NCBI RefSeq assembly: GCF_009982895.1
Contig: NZ_WXZL01000005.1
Coordinates: forward strand, 124,001-188,000
Direction: 5' to 3'
Length of the DNA stretch: 64,000 nucleotides
Source of the DNA: Deinococcus alpinitundrae
GTDB lineage: Bacteria; Deinococcota; Deinococci; Deinococcales; Deinococcaceae
The translations under genes were made by a program, and so were the position numbers. This document shows, piece by piece, positions 1-8,246 of this stretch (position 1 is the stretch's first letter; every line of letters starts with the position of its first letter). The notes beneath the pieces were generated by a model, which was not told the DNA's origin, made no database searches, and saw only the letters and a program-made list of their open reading frames with translations.

Positions 1-192
1 GGTGACGAGGAACTGGCCAGCACGGCAGCCCGCGCCGACGTCGCCCTCTACCGCGCCAAGCTGGCTGGCCGCAACCGGGTGATGCTCTACGACGAGAGCG
101 AGCACGACGATGCCGGACCCCCGGAGGATGGAGGGGGGAGCGACGAATTCTACCCCTCGGAACTGGTGCCCGAGGAGTTGCGCTTGTTCTGA
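1..192 (+). CDS. C-terminal fragment of a GGDEF (diguanylate cyclase) protein
   Basis: The window opens inside this gene, so only 63 codons and the TGA at 190-192 are visible. Translation in frame 1 gives the closing helix of a GGDEF domain: ADVALYRAKLAGRNRV matches the usual AD-x-A-(L/M)-Y-x-AK-x-x-GRN-x-V ending of diguanylate cyclases. A short acidic, Gly-rich tail follows. The GG(D/E)EF signature itself lies upstream of the window, so it cannot be told whether the enzyme is active. The identification rests on this C-terminal helix alone. Confidence 0.75.
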   Translation, partial: GDEELASTAARADVALYRAKLAGRNRVMLYDESEHDDAGPPEDGGGSDEFYPSELVPEELRLF

Positions 193-250
193 TACCTAGT
201 GATGAAGGGAGCTGGTACGCTGCTCAGGCCTAGGAATGTTAGCGTGGCGC

Positions 251-715
251 ATGACCGCCGCTTCTCAAGCTTCGTCCGAGTCTCCGGATATCACCGGCAC
301 CGGCCCGCCCGCCACTTCTAGCCTTCAGACGGCGGCCCGCTGGTTGCTGGGCGGCGCACTGATGTTCGCGGGCTTCTCTCACCTGACCAGCAAGCGGCAG
401 GACTTCCAGGCGCAGGTGCCCAGGTCTCTGCCGCTGAACCGCGACTTCGTGGTGCTGGCCTCCGGCGTCGTGGAACTGGCGCTGGGCGCGGCGCTGATCG
501 TGCTCAGGCCGCGCCGGACAGTGGGTCGGGTGGCGGCGACGTTTTTCGTGGCGGTCTTTCCCGGCAACATCTCGCAGTACCTGACCCGCACCCCGGCCTT
601 CGGCCTCGATACTGACCGCGCCCGTCTCGTTCGTCTGGTCTTCCAGCCGCTGCTGGTGCTGTGGGCGCTGTGGTCGACCGGGGCGCTGGCCCACGAGGAG
701 ACGCAGCGGAACTGA
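251..715 (+). CDS. DoxX-like small membrane protein
   Basis: About 154 residues with three to four hydrophobic segments: WLLGGALMFAGFSHL near the N-terminus, FVVLASGVVELALGAALIVL in the middle, a weaker one around FFVAVFPGNISQYL, and VFQPLLVLWALW near the end. The pattern of the first segment followed by a short polar stretch and then a VELALG-type segment is typical of the DoxX/DoxD-like membrane family. The function of most members is unknown; some are linked to redox processes. ATG 251 is preferred over ATG 236 because TAGCGT at 240-245 lies 5 bases before it, fitting a leaderless promoter. A hairpin terminator follows at 745-776. Confidence 0.6.
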   Translation: MTAASQASSESPDITGTGPPATSSLQTAARWLLGGALMFAGFSHLTSKRQDFQAQVPRSLPLNRDFVVLASGVVELALGAALIVLRPRRTVGRVAATFFVAVFPGNISQYLTRTPAFGLDTDRARLVRLVFQPLLVLWALWSTGALAHEETQRN

Positions 716-744
716 CCCCCGGCAGCTGCACCAAAGCCGCCACG

Positions 745-776
745 AAAAAACCTCGCCCGAAGACGAGGTTTCTTTT
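745..776. terminator. Bidirectional hairpin terminator beside the attL core
   Basis: AACCTCG (749-755) pairs with CGAGGTT (764-770). A T-rich run follows on the plus strand and an A-run precedes it, so it can end transcripts from both sides. It would stop the 251-715 gene. Before the element inserted, it was probably also the terminator of the minus-strand tRNA-Arg gene, whose 3' flank this is. Confidence 0.65.
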
Positions 777-821
777 GGTGTGCCTGAAGGGATTCGAACC
801 CCTGGCCTTCTGATCCGTAGT
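776..821. repeat. attL core: 46-bp direct repeat with truncated tRNA-Arg 3' end
   Basis: Identical base for base to 12662-12707. On the minus strand, 779-821 reads as the 3' part of tRNA-Arg (anticodon-loop end, T-arm, acceptor strand). Identity to the intact gene stops after position 821. It is not a functional tRNA because the 5' half is missing. Confidence 0.93.
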
Positions 822-936
822 TGCCACAACTTCATCACGCCTCATTTTATGCTCTCCCAGATCTGCCCTCTGGGCGGTCAGTTTTCAACCCAGAGTCTGC
901 TTCAAGTGCTGACTTATCCCGTGTCCTACCGTACTG

Positions 937-955
937 GTAGTGACACTGTAGTGAC
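937..955 (+). promoter_or_regulatory. Candidate integrase arm-type sites, left end
   Basis: Two direct copies of GTAGTGAC at 937-944 and 948-955, start-to-start 11 bases. The same pair with the same spacing and orientation occurs at 12572-12590, just inside the other end. They lie 115 bp from the left core. Short direct repeats near both ends are the expected layout for arm-type binding sites of a tyrosine integrase. The role is inferred from position and repetition only. Confidence 0.55.
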
Positions 956-1453
956 GATTTGATCTGACGACTCAGCACTTGCTTGGAGTAGCCAAAAACA
1001 CCCCGACGTGTTGGAAATCGCTGTCGCCAGCATTATGTTCACCGCGCTCGCTGGGCCAGGTAATTTTCACACTATGCCGATCTCTAGGCTACTTTGATCG
1101 CCCAAATGCGCTCAATCTCGGAAACGACGAAAAGATGCGCCCAGAGCGAAGGAATGCCGAACTCTTTAGCGAGCTTGGTGGCAGACACCTTGAATCCACT
1201 GTCCAGAAGTATCTGTGACAGTAGAAGGCAGAGCAAGACGGGAGGACGCGCCATGAACTAGCAGCAAGACACTGCCCACAAGGCAACCCGAACAAATAGA
1301 TGCCGTTTAGAACGGCGGGACGCATGAAAACGACAAGGAGGCCACAGTGCAACCTTCAATGCTTGCAGCAAGCCAAAGAGACAGCGCGTGAGTGCATCCG
1401 ACCAAGAACGTCACCCACGCGCCGACCAAACGACCCCACAAGGAGATCGCACC
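956..1453. other. Left-end stretch of the element without a convincing gene
   Basis: About 500 bases with only short overlapping frames and no ORF with a clear ribosome-binding site. A 56-codon minus-strand frame (1084-1254) reads sensibly in part but has no Shine-Dalgarno and no recognised similarity, so it is not called. The stretch probably holds attachment-site flank and the promoter for the xis-primase operon. AGGAGA at 1441-1446 is the ribosome-binding site of the next gene. Confidence 0.4.
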
Positions 1454-1645
1454 ATGACTGTAATCCAAGAGCCGTCCCTGCGCCTTACCCGTAAGCCGGA
1501 AGAGGCCGCGCCGATGCTGGGCGTAGGTCGTAACGGTGTCTATGACCTTATCCGCTCCGGCGCACTCCGCAGCATTCGCATAGGCCGCAAAATCCTGATC
1601 CCTATGTCTGCCATCGAAGAATTTTTGAACGGCGAGCAGAAATGA
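1454..1645 (+). CDS. Small helix-turn-helix protein, excisionase (Xis/AlpA) type
   Basis: 63 residues forming one helix-turn-helix domain: LTRKPEEAAPMLGVGRNGVY, then DLIRSGALRSIRIGRKILIP and a closing helix. The run GVGRNGVYDLIRSGALRSIRIGR is the winged-helix signature of the Excise/MerR-like excisionase family, which bends attachment-site DNA to favour excision and sometimes represses or activates neighbours. ATG 1454 is chosen because AGGAGA lies about 8 bases upstream; a longer reading from 1388 has no ribosome site. The stop overlaps the next start (ATGA), making it the first gene of a coupled operon with the primase. Being at the opposite end from the integrase, it may be a transcriptional regulator as much as an excisionase. 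Confidence 0.75.
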   Translation: MTVIQEPSLRLTRKPEEAAPMLGVGRNGVYDLIRSGALRSIRIGRKILIPMSAIEEFLNGEQK

Positions 1646-1812
1646 AGCGGCCCACCGGGCAGACGGTGGGCGACACCAAGAGCATATCCCAACTCTTCGA
1701 ACTGGCTAAGCTTGATTCCCAGCGTCCTGACGACATAGGTGCGGGCATGAAGATCCTTGAAGGGCTGCTGAGGTTGCCCAGCTTCCAGCCGGACGGCAGG
1801 ACGAAAGCATGA
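1642..1812 (+). CDS. Small coupled ORF between the xis-like and primase genes
   Basis: A 56-codon frame that starts on the ATGA at the end of the xis-like gene and ends on the ATGA that starts the primase gene. This double overlap is the main evidence that it is real. The product is mostly helical and mixed-charge (ISQLFELAKLDSQRPDDIGA, then a Leu-rich helix GMKILEGLLRLP). I recognise no family. By position it may be a replication accessory protein or a modulator of the primase. It is too short to judge further. Confidence 0.55.
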   Translation: MKRPTGQTVGDTKSISQLFELAKLDSQRPDDIGAGMKILEGLLRLPSFQPDGRTKA

Positions 1813-4448
1813 AGCTCAACGACCTTCGAAAGAATGGCACCGGGCAACCCAACCCGACGCCTGAGCAGCCGCTGACCGATCTCAACCCACCCGACTGGTT
1901 GCAAGCCCTCTATGGCGATGCTGCTGCTCAGGGCTGGATTGAATACCGACTGATTCGGCCTGGCGGCAAGATTGAGAAGCACTGGGCACGCATTGATGGC
2001 CCAGACACCAAAAACCTTGAGGATGTGCGCCGCTGGGTTGCTCAGGGCTGGAACGTCTATTACGGTGTGTCCCTTCGGAGAGAAGAGGGCGTGTCAGGCG
2101 ACGATGGCGTTTACCCTACCCATCTGCTCTGGCAAGACTTCGATCTGAAAGACGCCGCCGGTTATATGCCGGAAGGCCAGGATGTTAAGCAGATGACGCC
2201 GGAGGCACTCAAGGAAGCCAAGGCGCGGCTCTATGTCGAGCTGATGCGCCGCTGTGAGGCGCTGGGCATCCTTCCGGTAGCGGTGGTCAACACTGGGCAT
2301 GGTCTACAGGTGCTGTGGAAGCGCACGGCCAGCAACACTCAGGAGACGGAAGCCCTGAATCTGATGCTATGCAACTTGTTCAAAGACCTGGGCGCTGACC
2401 GAAAGACGCGCAACCCCGAGCGCATTTTCAGATTGCCCAGCAGTAAGAATCTCAAGAATCCTGAACGCCCCTTGCTGGTGGAAATCTGGCACCTGAATCC
2501 ACTTCAGATTGTGGACGACGCCATTTTGAAGGCTTTGAAACCGATGTCTGTCGCAAAGAGGTCCACTCCTTCGGTCAGGTCCGATTCTGTGTGGACTCCT
2601 CCTACTGAGGGGAATGTGATTCAAGCCTTCAACACCCGGAACCCTATTGGTGAGGTGCTTGAGCGGTATGGCTACCGACGCGAGGATGCCAAAACTTACA
2701 CTCGGCCCGGCGACGATGCCAGTGGACGAGACGTAAAGCTGCTAGTCAACGAGCGCGGCGTGCTGTGTAGTTACCACCATTCCAGCAACGATCCTCTGGA
2801 CGGAGGCAACGGGGACGGGCATCTCAGGGAACCCTTCGACCTGTACGCCGAATTCGAACACGGCGGCGACATGAAGGCCGCTGTAAAGATGGCGGCGGGG
2901 TTAGGTATGTCCATGCTGCCGGATCTGTCTGTCGGATCTAGGAGGGTCGAGGCCGTGCCAGGAGTGGAGTTGGAGTGGAAATTGCGACAGGATCTACCGC
3001 CCAAGCTCCCGCCGGTTCCCACGATGCCGCCAGAAATGCTGCCTGAAGCACTGCGCGCTTGGCTGGTCAACGCCTCTATGCTGGCCTGTCTTCCGCTGGA
3101 ACTATTCGCCGTTCTTGCGGTGGCCGCCCTCTCCGGCTTGTTAGGCCGTTCCGTGAAAATCAGTCCTGAGCAGGGGTGGAACGTGGTCCCTAATCTGTGG
3201 GCTGCGATTGTAGGCCGTCCGGGTTCCATGAAGTCCATGATTCTGGACACTGCGCTGGAACCGTTGCAACGCTTAGAGCGCCTAGCCGCCGAAGATCATC
3301 AAGCACAGCTCTTGGACGTGGAGATAGAGCGTGAGGCTTTGCAGGCTGAGGCTGCTACTCTCAAGAAACAGGCGGTGAAGTCAGGTAGACTTGACCGTGA
3401 GGCGCTGCGCGACCTTAAGGAACGCGAGAAGGTAAACGTGGCCGTCGCCAAGCGCTACGTCACACAAAACGTCACTTACGAGAAACTGGGCGAACTGATT
3501 CAGGAAAATCCCAGGGGCCTGGCGTTCACGCGAGATGAGCTGGGAAGCTGGATTAACGACCTTACCCGTGAGGAACGCGCCGAGGCACTGGGATTCTTCC
3601 TCACGTCCTGGAACGGTGAAGGCGCGTATGCCTTTGAGCGAATTGGGCGCGGCACGGTACGGGCCGATAATCCCTGTATTGCCGTGATCGGCGGCATTCA
3701 ACCGGGGCCGCTGATGTCGTTCATGGCCAGGAGCCGTGCCGGTTCTGCGGGCGACAGTGGGCTGTTGCAACGCTTTCAGCTCATCGTATGGCCGGACTCG
3801 TTGGGTGAGTGGGTCCGGCATGGTGGACAGGTATTCAAGGCGGACAGAGAGCGCGCCTTTGCTGTTTTCGAGGCGCTGGACGCTCTGCATCGGCACGGCT
3901 CAGGTGGGCCACCCGTGCTGCCCTTCAGTGACGACGCTCAGCCTATCTGGGAAGAGTGGCGGGATGCCCTGGAGAACCGTTTACGCGGCGGCGAGATGGA
4001 ACACGCCCCCGCCTTCGAATCTCACGTCAGTAAGTACCGTTCTCTTGCCCCGTCGCTGGCTCTTGTCTTCCACTTGGTCGAATTGACCGTACCGGGCACC
4101 GACCCTACTACGCTCCCGCCCGTATCGGCTAATGCTCTGGAGCTTGCCTTGAACTGGGTTGAATTTCTGGAACTGCACGCCCGTAAGGTTTACGCCCTGG
4201 AGCTGGGTACCTCCAACGCGCCCGCCTATGCGCTGGCCGAGAAGATTAAGGCCAAAGCTGTGCGGGATGGAGACCGGCTGCGCGACCTGCGCCGTAAGGA
4301 TTGGGCGATCCTGACCGACGGGCTGTTAGATCGAGCTGTAGAGCAACTGACGGAGCTGGGATGGGTACAGGTAGAAGAGACAGAAACCGGGGGCCGTACC
4401 GCCGAGGTGCTGCGCCTTCATCCTGACCTGATCGGCGTTGAAGCATGA
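1809..4448 (+). CDS. Primase-helicase replication protein (AEP-like primase plus DUF3987)
   Basis: 879 residues in two parts. The N-terminal part carries motifs like archaeo-eukaryotic primases of plasmids and phages: LLWQDFD (hhhDxD type, around residue 107), NTGHGLQVLWK (TGxG-type), and ERIFRLPSSKN (RLP-x-x-x-N type). The C-terminal part resembles DUF3987, with the Walker A motif GRPGSMKS at about residues 469-476 followed by a charged coiled-coil segment and an AFTRDELGSW stretch typical of that family. Together these suggest priming and unwinding for autonomous replication of the excised element. It overlaps its neighbours by ATGA on both sides, so it is translated as part of one operon. 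This gene argues for a plasmid- or satellite-like life cycle rather than a decayed prophage. The exact biochemical activity is inferred. Confidence 0.75.
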   Translation: MKLNDLRKNGTGQPNPTPEQPLTDLNPPDWLQALYGDAAAQGWIEYRLIRPGGKIEKHWARIDGPDTKNLEDVRRWVAQGWNVYYGVSLRREEGVSGDDGVYPTHLLWQDFDLKDAAGYMPEGQDVKQMTPEALKEAKARLYVELMRRCEALGILPVAVVNTGHGLQVLWKRTASNTQETEALNLMLCNLFKDLGADRKTRNPERIFRLPSSKNLKNPERPLLVEIWHLNPLQIVDDAILKALKPMSVAKRSTPSVRSDSVWTPPTEGNVIQAFNTRNPIGEVLERYGYRREDAKTYTRPGDDASGRDVKLLVNERGVLCSYHHSSNDPLDGGNGDGHLREPFDLYAEFEHGGDMKAAVKMAAGLGMSMLPDLSVGSRRVEAVPGVELEWKLRQDLPPKLPPVPTMPPEMLPEALRAWLVNASMLACLPLELFAVLAVAALSGLLGRSVKISPEQGWNVVPNLWAAIVGRPGSMKSMILDTALEPLQRLERLAAEDHQAQLLDVEIEREALQAEAATLKKQAVKSGRLDREALRDLKEREKVNVAVAKRYVTQNVTYEKLGELIQENPRGLAFTRDELGSWINDLTREERAEALGFFLTSWNGEGAYAFERIGRGTVRADNPCIAVIGGIQPGPLMSFMARSRAGSAGDSGLLQRFQLIVWPDSLGEWVRHGGQVFKADRERAFAVFEALDALHRHGSGGPPVLPFSDDAQPIWEEWRDALENRLRGGEMEHAPAFESHVSKYRSLAPSLALVFHLVELTVPGTDPTTLPPVSANALELALNWVEFLELHARKVYALELGTSNAPAYALAEKIKAKAVRDGDRLRDLRRKDWAILTDGLLDRAVEQLTELGWVQVEETETGGRTAEVLRLHPDLIGVEA

Positions 4449-5101
4449 CGGTCTTCAAGATGCGCCCCTATAGAAAAACGGTGGAATACTCCACCCCCCT
4501 CACCGCCAGAACCGACGGAAGCACCTCACATCATGCTGAGCATGGTGAAGTTGCCCCTTCCGTCGGTTCTGGCGGTGAGGAGGCAGGGGTATTTGCTGAA
4601 AATCCAGCCCTCAATCCTTCCTCTCTTTTACCCACCGCTGACTGGTCCGTCCTAGCCCTGGAAGCTGGACACTGCGGCAGTTGCACCCACTTCACCCCTG
4701 TACCGATCTGGGGGCCGCATATGGGGGAGTGCGGCGCACCAAGCCGGTTGTGGTGGCCGGAACCCCCGCCGCTGAGTATTCATCTAAGCCATGCTTGCCC
4801 CCTTCGAGGGGTGCAAGGCTACCGGGCAAAGATCGGCGGCAAAGCTGGCCCGACCCTATCCCGCCCAGGTCGGCTCATGAGCGGCGTGCAATGGGCAGCT
4901 TTGCAAGCTTATGCCCGTGCCTTGCCGCTTGGTGCCGGGCGCTCCGCCGTGCGCTCGCTGGCCTACGCACAGCGCCCGGAACACCAGGGAGCCGCGCTGG
5001 TCATGGCGGCGGAATTGGGTTACATCAAGAACGGTCATATCACCCTGGCAGGTAAGGCGGTGGCCTGCGAGTACCTACGCTGTGAGGATGTCAGCGCCTA
5101 G
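4445..5101 (+). CDS. Cys-rich hypothetical protein downstream of the primase
   Basis: 218 residues, not recognised. The start overlaps the primase stop (ATGA), giving translational coupling; ATG 4460 is an alternative. The first 60 residues are low-complexity and are encoded over a 24-bp inverted repeat. The middle has a possible metal-binding cluster: CGSCTHF, then MGECGAP and HACPLRG, a spacing seen in small zinc-binding proteins. The C-terminal third is helical and Ala-rich (GVQWAALQAYARALPLGAG) and ends near a possible winged turn (AAELGYIKNGHITLAGKA). A role beside replication or as a regulator of the element is plausible but unproven. Confidence 0.55.
   Translation: MTVFKMRPYRKTVEYSTPLTARTDGSTSHHAEHGEVAPSVGSGGEEAGVFAENPALNPSSLLPTADWSVLALEAGHCGSCTHFTPVPIWGPHMGECGAPSRLWWPEPPPLSIHLSHACPLRGVQGYRAKIGGKAGPTLSRPGRLMSGVQWAALQAYARALPLGAGRSAVRSLAYAQRPEHQGAALVMAAELGYIKNGHITLAGKAVACEYLRCEDVSA
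4498..4580. repeat. Perfect 24-bp inverted repeat with nested hairpin
   Basis: 4498-4521 is the exact reverse complement of 4557-4580. The 35-base loop contains a second dyad (CATGCT-G-AGCATG), extended by flanking TCAC and GTGA. No T-run follows, so it is not a standard terminator. It lies within the first 46 codons of the gene after the primase. Such nested dyads are typical of replication origins, nick or primase recognition sites, or translation-control hairpins; which applies here is unknown. Confidence 0.85.
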
Positions 5102-5196
5102 TACGCGAAGCGCTCTATCAGCACCTCCGCACCCTTATGGCAGACAGCAGTGTGTCCCTGCCGACCCATTCAGAAGGGCCGCCATAATGACTCCAC

Positions 5197-8100
5197 ATGG
5201 CCCTCTCTCCCTCAGCATTCATCAGCAAGTATCAGAAGGTCACGGTCAACGAGAAGGCCGCCGTGCAGACGCACTTCAACGAGTTGTGCGAACTGCTGCA
5301 AGTGCCCAAGCCGCTCGACTACGACCCCACTGGCAGCGAATACCGTTTTGAGAAGCACGTGGTCAAGACCACCGGCAAGAAGGGTTACGCCGACGTGTGG
5401 TGGGTTGGGCACTTCGGCTGGGAATATAAGGGACCGGAAGCCAACGGCGATCTCAAGAAGGCATATACACAGCTTCTGACTTACCGGGAAGACTTGCAGA
5501 ATCCGCCGCTGATGGTGGTGTCGGACATGAAGACGATTCAGGTCCACACCAACTTCACCGGCACCCAGAAGGAAATTACGGTCTTCACTCTCGAAAATCT
5601 GCTCGATGAAAACAAGCGGCAAGAGCTGGCGCGGGTCTGGACCGATCCGCAGGCATTTAATCCGACCAAGCGCATCGAAATTGCTACTGAGGCCGCAGTG
5701 GCTGACCTGGCGAAAGTCAGCGAGGTGTTACGTAAGGACGAAGCGGACACTGAGGCCATCGCGGATTTTCTGGTGCGGGTCATGTTCACGATGTTTGCTG
5801 AGGATATGGAGCTGATCCCCTCCGGCACCTTCACTCGGCTGCTGACCGAAGCCCTCAAGCACGAAGAAGACTTCAAGCCGATGTGCGAAGAGCTATTTGA
5901 GGCCATGAAGGTAGGTAAGTCAACGCTGGCCGGGCGCATTCCTTACATCAACGGTGGCGTTTTCGAGAACACCAGTGCGCCAGATCTGAAGGGCAGCGAA
6001 ATCAGGATTCTTCGTGATGCGGCGCGGCGCGACTGGCGGCAGATTGACCCGACCATCTTCGGCACCCTGTTTGAGCTGGTGATTGACCCGGAGAGGCGCT
6101 GGCAGCTCGGCGCACACTACACGCCGCTCAGCGACATTCTCGATGTGGTGGAGCCGGTCATCATGCGCCCGCTGCGCGCCGAATGGGACGCGCTGCGCCA
6201 GGAACTGGTACCGCTGATTCAAGAGGTAGAGGAAGCCCGCCGGAAGGGCGGCGGCCTGTTTGTTGAAGATGGCCTGGGACAAACCCAAATTGATGAGGCA
6301 GTGAGCCGTTTGAGAGCCTTTCAAGCGCGGCTGGCCCGCGTGACCGTACTAGATGCGGCGATGGGATCGGGCAACTTCCTCTATGTGACGCTGCGGCTGT
6401 TGCTTGATCTAGAGCTAGAAGTACGGGCGACCATCCGGACCCTAACCGAGCAGGAAGCCGTAGCAGTGCCGCCGCTGATATCGCCTCGGCAACTGCTGGG
6501 AATGGAGATTAACAAGTATGCACACGAAATTGCAGGCATGGTGTTGTGGATCGGCTACCTTCAATGGCTGCGCGAACACGGCGAGAAGCGTCGTGAATCA
6601 CCCGTGCTGGACAAGCTGCCGGGGCTGGTCTGCCATGATGCCGTGATGGACGGCGATAAGGTGCGCGAGTGGCCTATCGCTGAGTTCATCGTGGGCAATC
6701 CACCATTTCTGGGCTACTCACCAATGCGCGAACAGCTCGGTAGTGACAATGTGGACGCCCTTCGCAAAGCCTACGGGGGGCGCATTCCGGGCTTCTCTGA
6801 CTTCGTGTGTTACTGGTTCGAGAAGGCCCGCGAGCAGGTGGCCGCTGGGAAAACCAAACGGGTGGGACTGATCGCCACTAACAGTATTCGCGGCAACAAA
6901 AACCGGGTGGTATTGGAGCGCATTCAGCGAGACGCCAACATTTTCAGGGCATGGCCGGATCGGGCCTGGACGCAAGACGGCGCAGCGGTGCGGGTCAGTG
7001 TGGTGATGTTTGACGATGGCAGCGACCCGGAGCGGGTGCTGCTGCACCACGAGGGCGACGAGCGAGACGTGAAGGCCCGCACAGAGGCCGCGCAAATGGT
7101 GGCCAGCATCAATCCAGACTTAAGTACCGGAGCCAGCTTGGAGCAAGCCCAGAAACTCAAAGAGAACTCTGGGCGGGCATTCATTGGGGTAGTACCGGGT
7201 GGTGAGTTTGACATTCCTGGCGAGAAGGCCCGCGCTTGGCTGACGCTGCCCAACACTTCGGGGGTGAGCAATGCCGATGTGATTAAGCGCTTCCTAGTGG
7301 GCGAAGACATTACTGAGGGCAGTAAGGACCGTTACACCATCGACTTCAACGGCCTCACTGAAGCTCAGGCTGCCGAATACGAAGAGCCGTTCGAACATGT
7401 CGTTCAGAAGGTGAAGCCTAAAAAACTGCAGATGAATCGCGCCGCCCGCCGGGAAAAATGGTGGGGCTACAACGAGTCGGCAGGTGGGATGAGGCGAGCA
7501 GTCGCGTCTCTCGCGCGCTTCATTGGCACATCTCGCGTTTCCAAGTACCGCACCTTTGCCTGGCTAGAAGGTGACGTGATCGCTGACGGTGCTCTAACTG
7601 TGATCGCTGCTGACGATGACTTCATGTTCGGCGTGCTGAACAGCCATTTGCACAATATCTGGGCATTTCGGCTGGGTACATTTATGGGCAAAGGGAACGA
7701 TACCCGCTACACCCCATCCACCACCTTTGAAACCTTCCCTTTCCCCAAGCCCGACACCGCCCAGCATGAAGCCATCGAGAAGGCCGCCCGGCAAGTTGAG
7801 AACGTCCGCGCCATGCTGCTGACCAAAGAAGATCCTTACCGCAAGGCCAACGCTGAGACGAGCAGCACCAAGAAGCTGCTGACGCTGACCGGCGCTTATA
7901 ACCTGCTGACGACCTATCGCGAGAGCGGCTTAGAGGTCATCGTAGGGGTCAAGGCGTTGGCCCGCGCCCATGATGCCCTGGATACGGCGGTGGCGGCGGC
8001 GTATGGCTGGACCTGGCCACTGACCGACGACGAGCTGCTAGAGAAGCTGCTGGCCCTCAATCTGGAACGGGCCGCACTGGAAGCCGGAGCCGCCGCCACG

Positions 8101-8199
8101 CTGGCCGAAGTGGAAGCGCAGCGCAAAGCTGACGAGAAGACCATGAAGATACGGGCCAATCACGAAGCGGCAGCAGCAAAGTCGGCCACAACTTCTTGA
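5197..8199 (+). CDS. MmeI-like (type IIL/IIG) restriction-modification enzyme
   Basis: 1000 residues in a single chain. The N-terminus (MALS start) carries a PD-(D/E)xK nuclease signature, ADVWW...WEYKG, with D66, E76 and K78 spaced like the MmeI catalytic residues. A helical linker follows, then a methyltransferase domain with motif X-like GAHYTP, motif I DAAMGSGNF near residue 386 and motif IV GNPPF near residue 500, the signature of N6-adenine methyltransferases. The C-terminal region with RYTPSTTFETFPFP resembles the target-recognition end of MmeI-family enzymes. All motifs are intact, so it probably both cuts and methylates foreign or host DNA. No Shine-Dalgarno is seen; CATAAT at 5183-5188 suggests a leaderless message. 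It is defence cargo of the element. Confidence 0.85.
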   Translation: MALSPSAFISKYQKVTVNEKAAVQTHFNELCELLQVPKPLDYDPTGSEYRFEKHVVKTTGKKGYADVWWVGHFGWEYKGPEANGDLKKAYTQLLTYREDLQNPPLMVVSDMKTIQVHTNFTGTQKEITVFTLENLLDENKRQELARVWTDPQAFNPTKRIEIATEAAVADLAKVSEVLRKDEADTEAIADFLVRVMFTMFAEDMELIPSGTFTRLLTEALKHEEDFKPMCEELFEAMKVGKSTLAGRIPYINGGVFENTSAPDLKGSEIRILRDAARRDWRQIDPTIFGTLFELVIDPERRWQLGAHYTPLSDILDVVEPVIMRPLRAEWDALRQELVPLIQEVEEARRKGGGLFVEDGLGQTQIDEAVSRLRAFQARLARVTVLDAAMGSGNFLYVTLRLLLDLELEVRATIRTLTEQEAVAVPPLISPRQLLGMEINKYAHEIAGMVLWIGYLQWLREHGEKRRESPVLDKLPGLVCHDAVMDGDKVREWPIAEFIVGNPPFLGYSPMREQLGSDNVDALRKAYGGRIPGFSDFVCYWFEKAREQVAAGKTKRVGLIATNSIRGNKNRVVLERIQRDANIFRAWPDRAWTQDGAAVRVSVVMFDDGSDPERVLLHHEGDERDVKARTEAAQMVASINPDLSTGASLEQAQKLKENSGRAFIGVVPGGEFDIPGEKARAWLTLPNTSGVSNADVIKRFLVGEDITEGSKDRYTIDFNGLTEAQAAEYEEPFEHVVQKVKPKKLQMNRAARREKWWGYNESAGGMRRAVASLARFIGTSRVSKYRTFAWLEGDVIADGALTVIAADDDFMFGVLNSHLHNIWAFRLGTFMGKGNDTRYTPSTTFETFPFPKPDTAQHEAIEKAARQVENVRAMLLTKEDPYRKANAETSSTKKLLTLTGAYNLLTTYRESGLEVIVGVKALARAHDALDTAVAAAYGWTWPLTDDELLEKLLALNLERAALEAGAAATLAEVEAQRKADEKTMKIRANHEAAAAKSATTS

Positions 8200-8246
8200 C
8201 TGGTTCTTTACCTCAGTAAATGGTGAATCAATGGCGGGCACATTTC

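Noticed and set aside
780..962. Open frame reading from the tRNA fragment into the element
   Set aside because: It starts inside the attL tRNA remnant and has no ribosome site or recognisable product.
1084..1254. 56-codon minus-strand frame near the left end of the element
   Set aside because: Partly protein-like but has no ribosome site, no leaderless promoter and no known relatives; left as unassigned.
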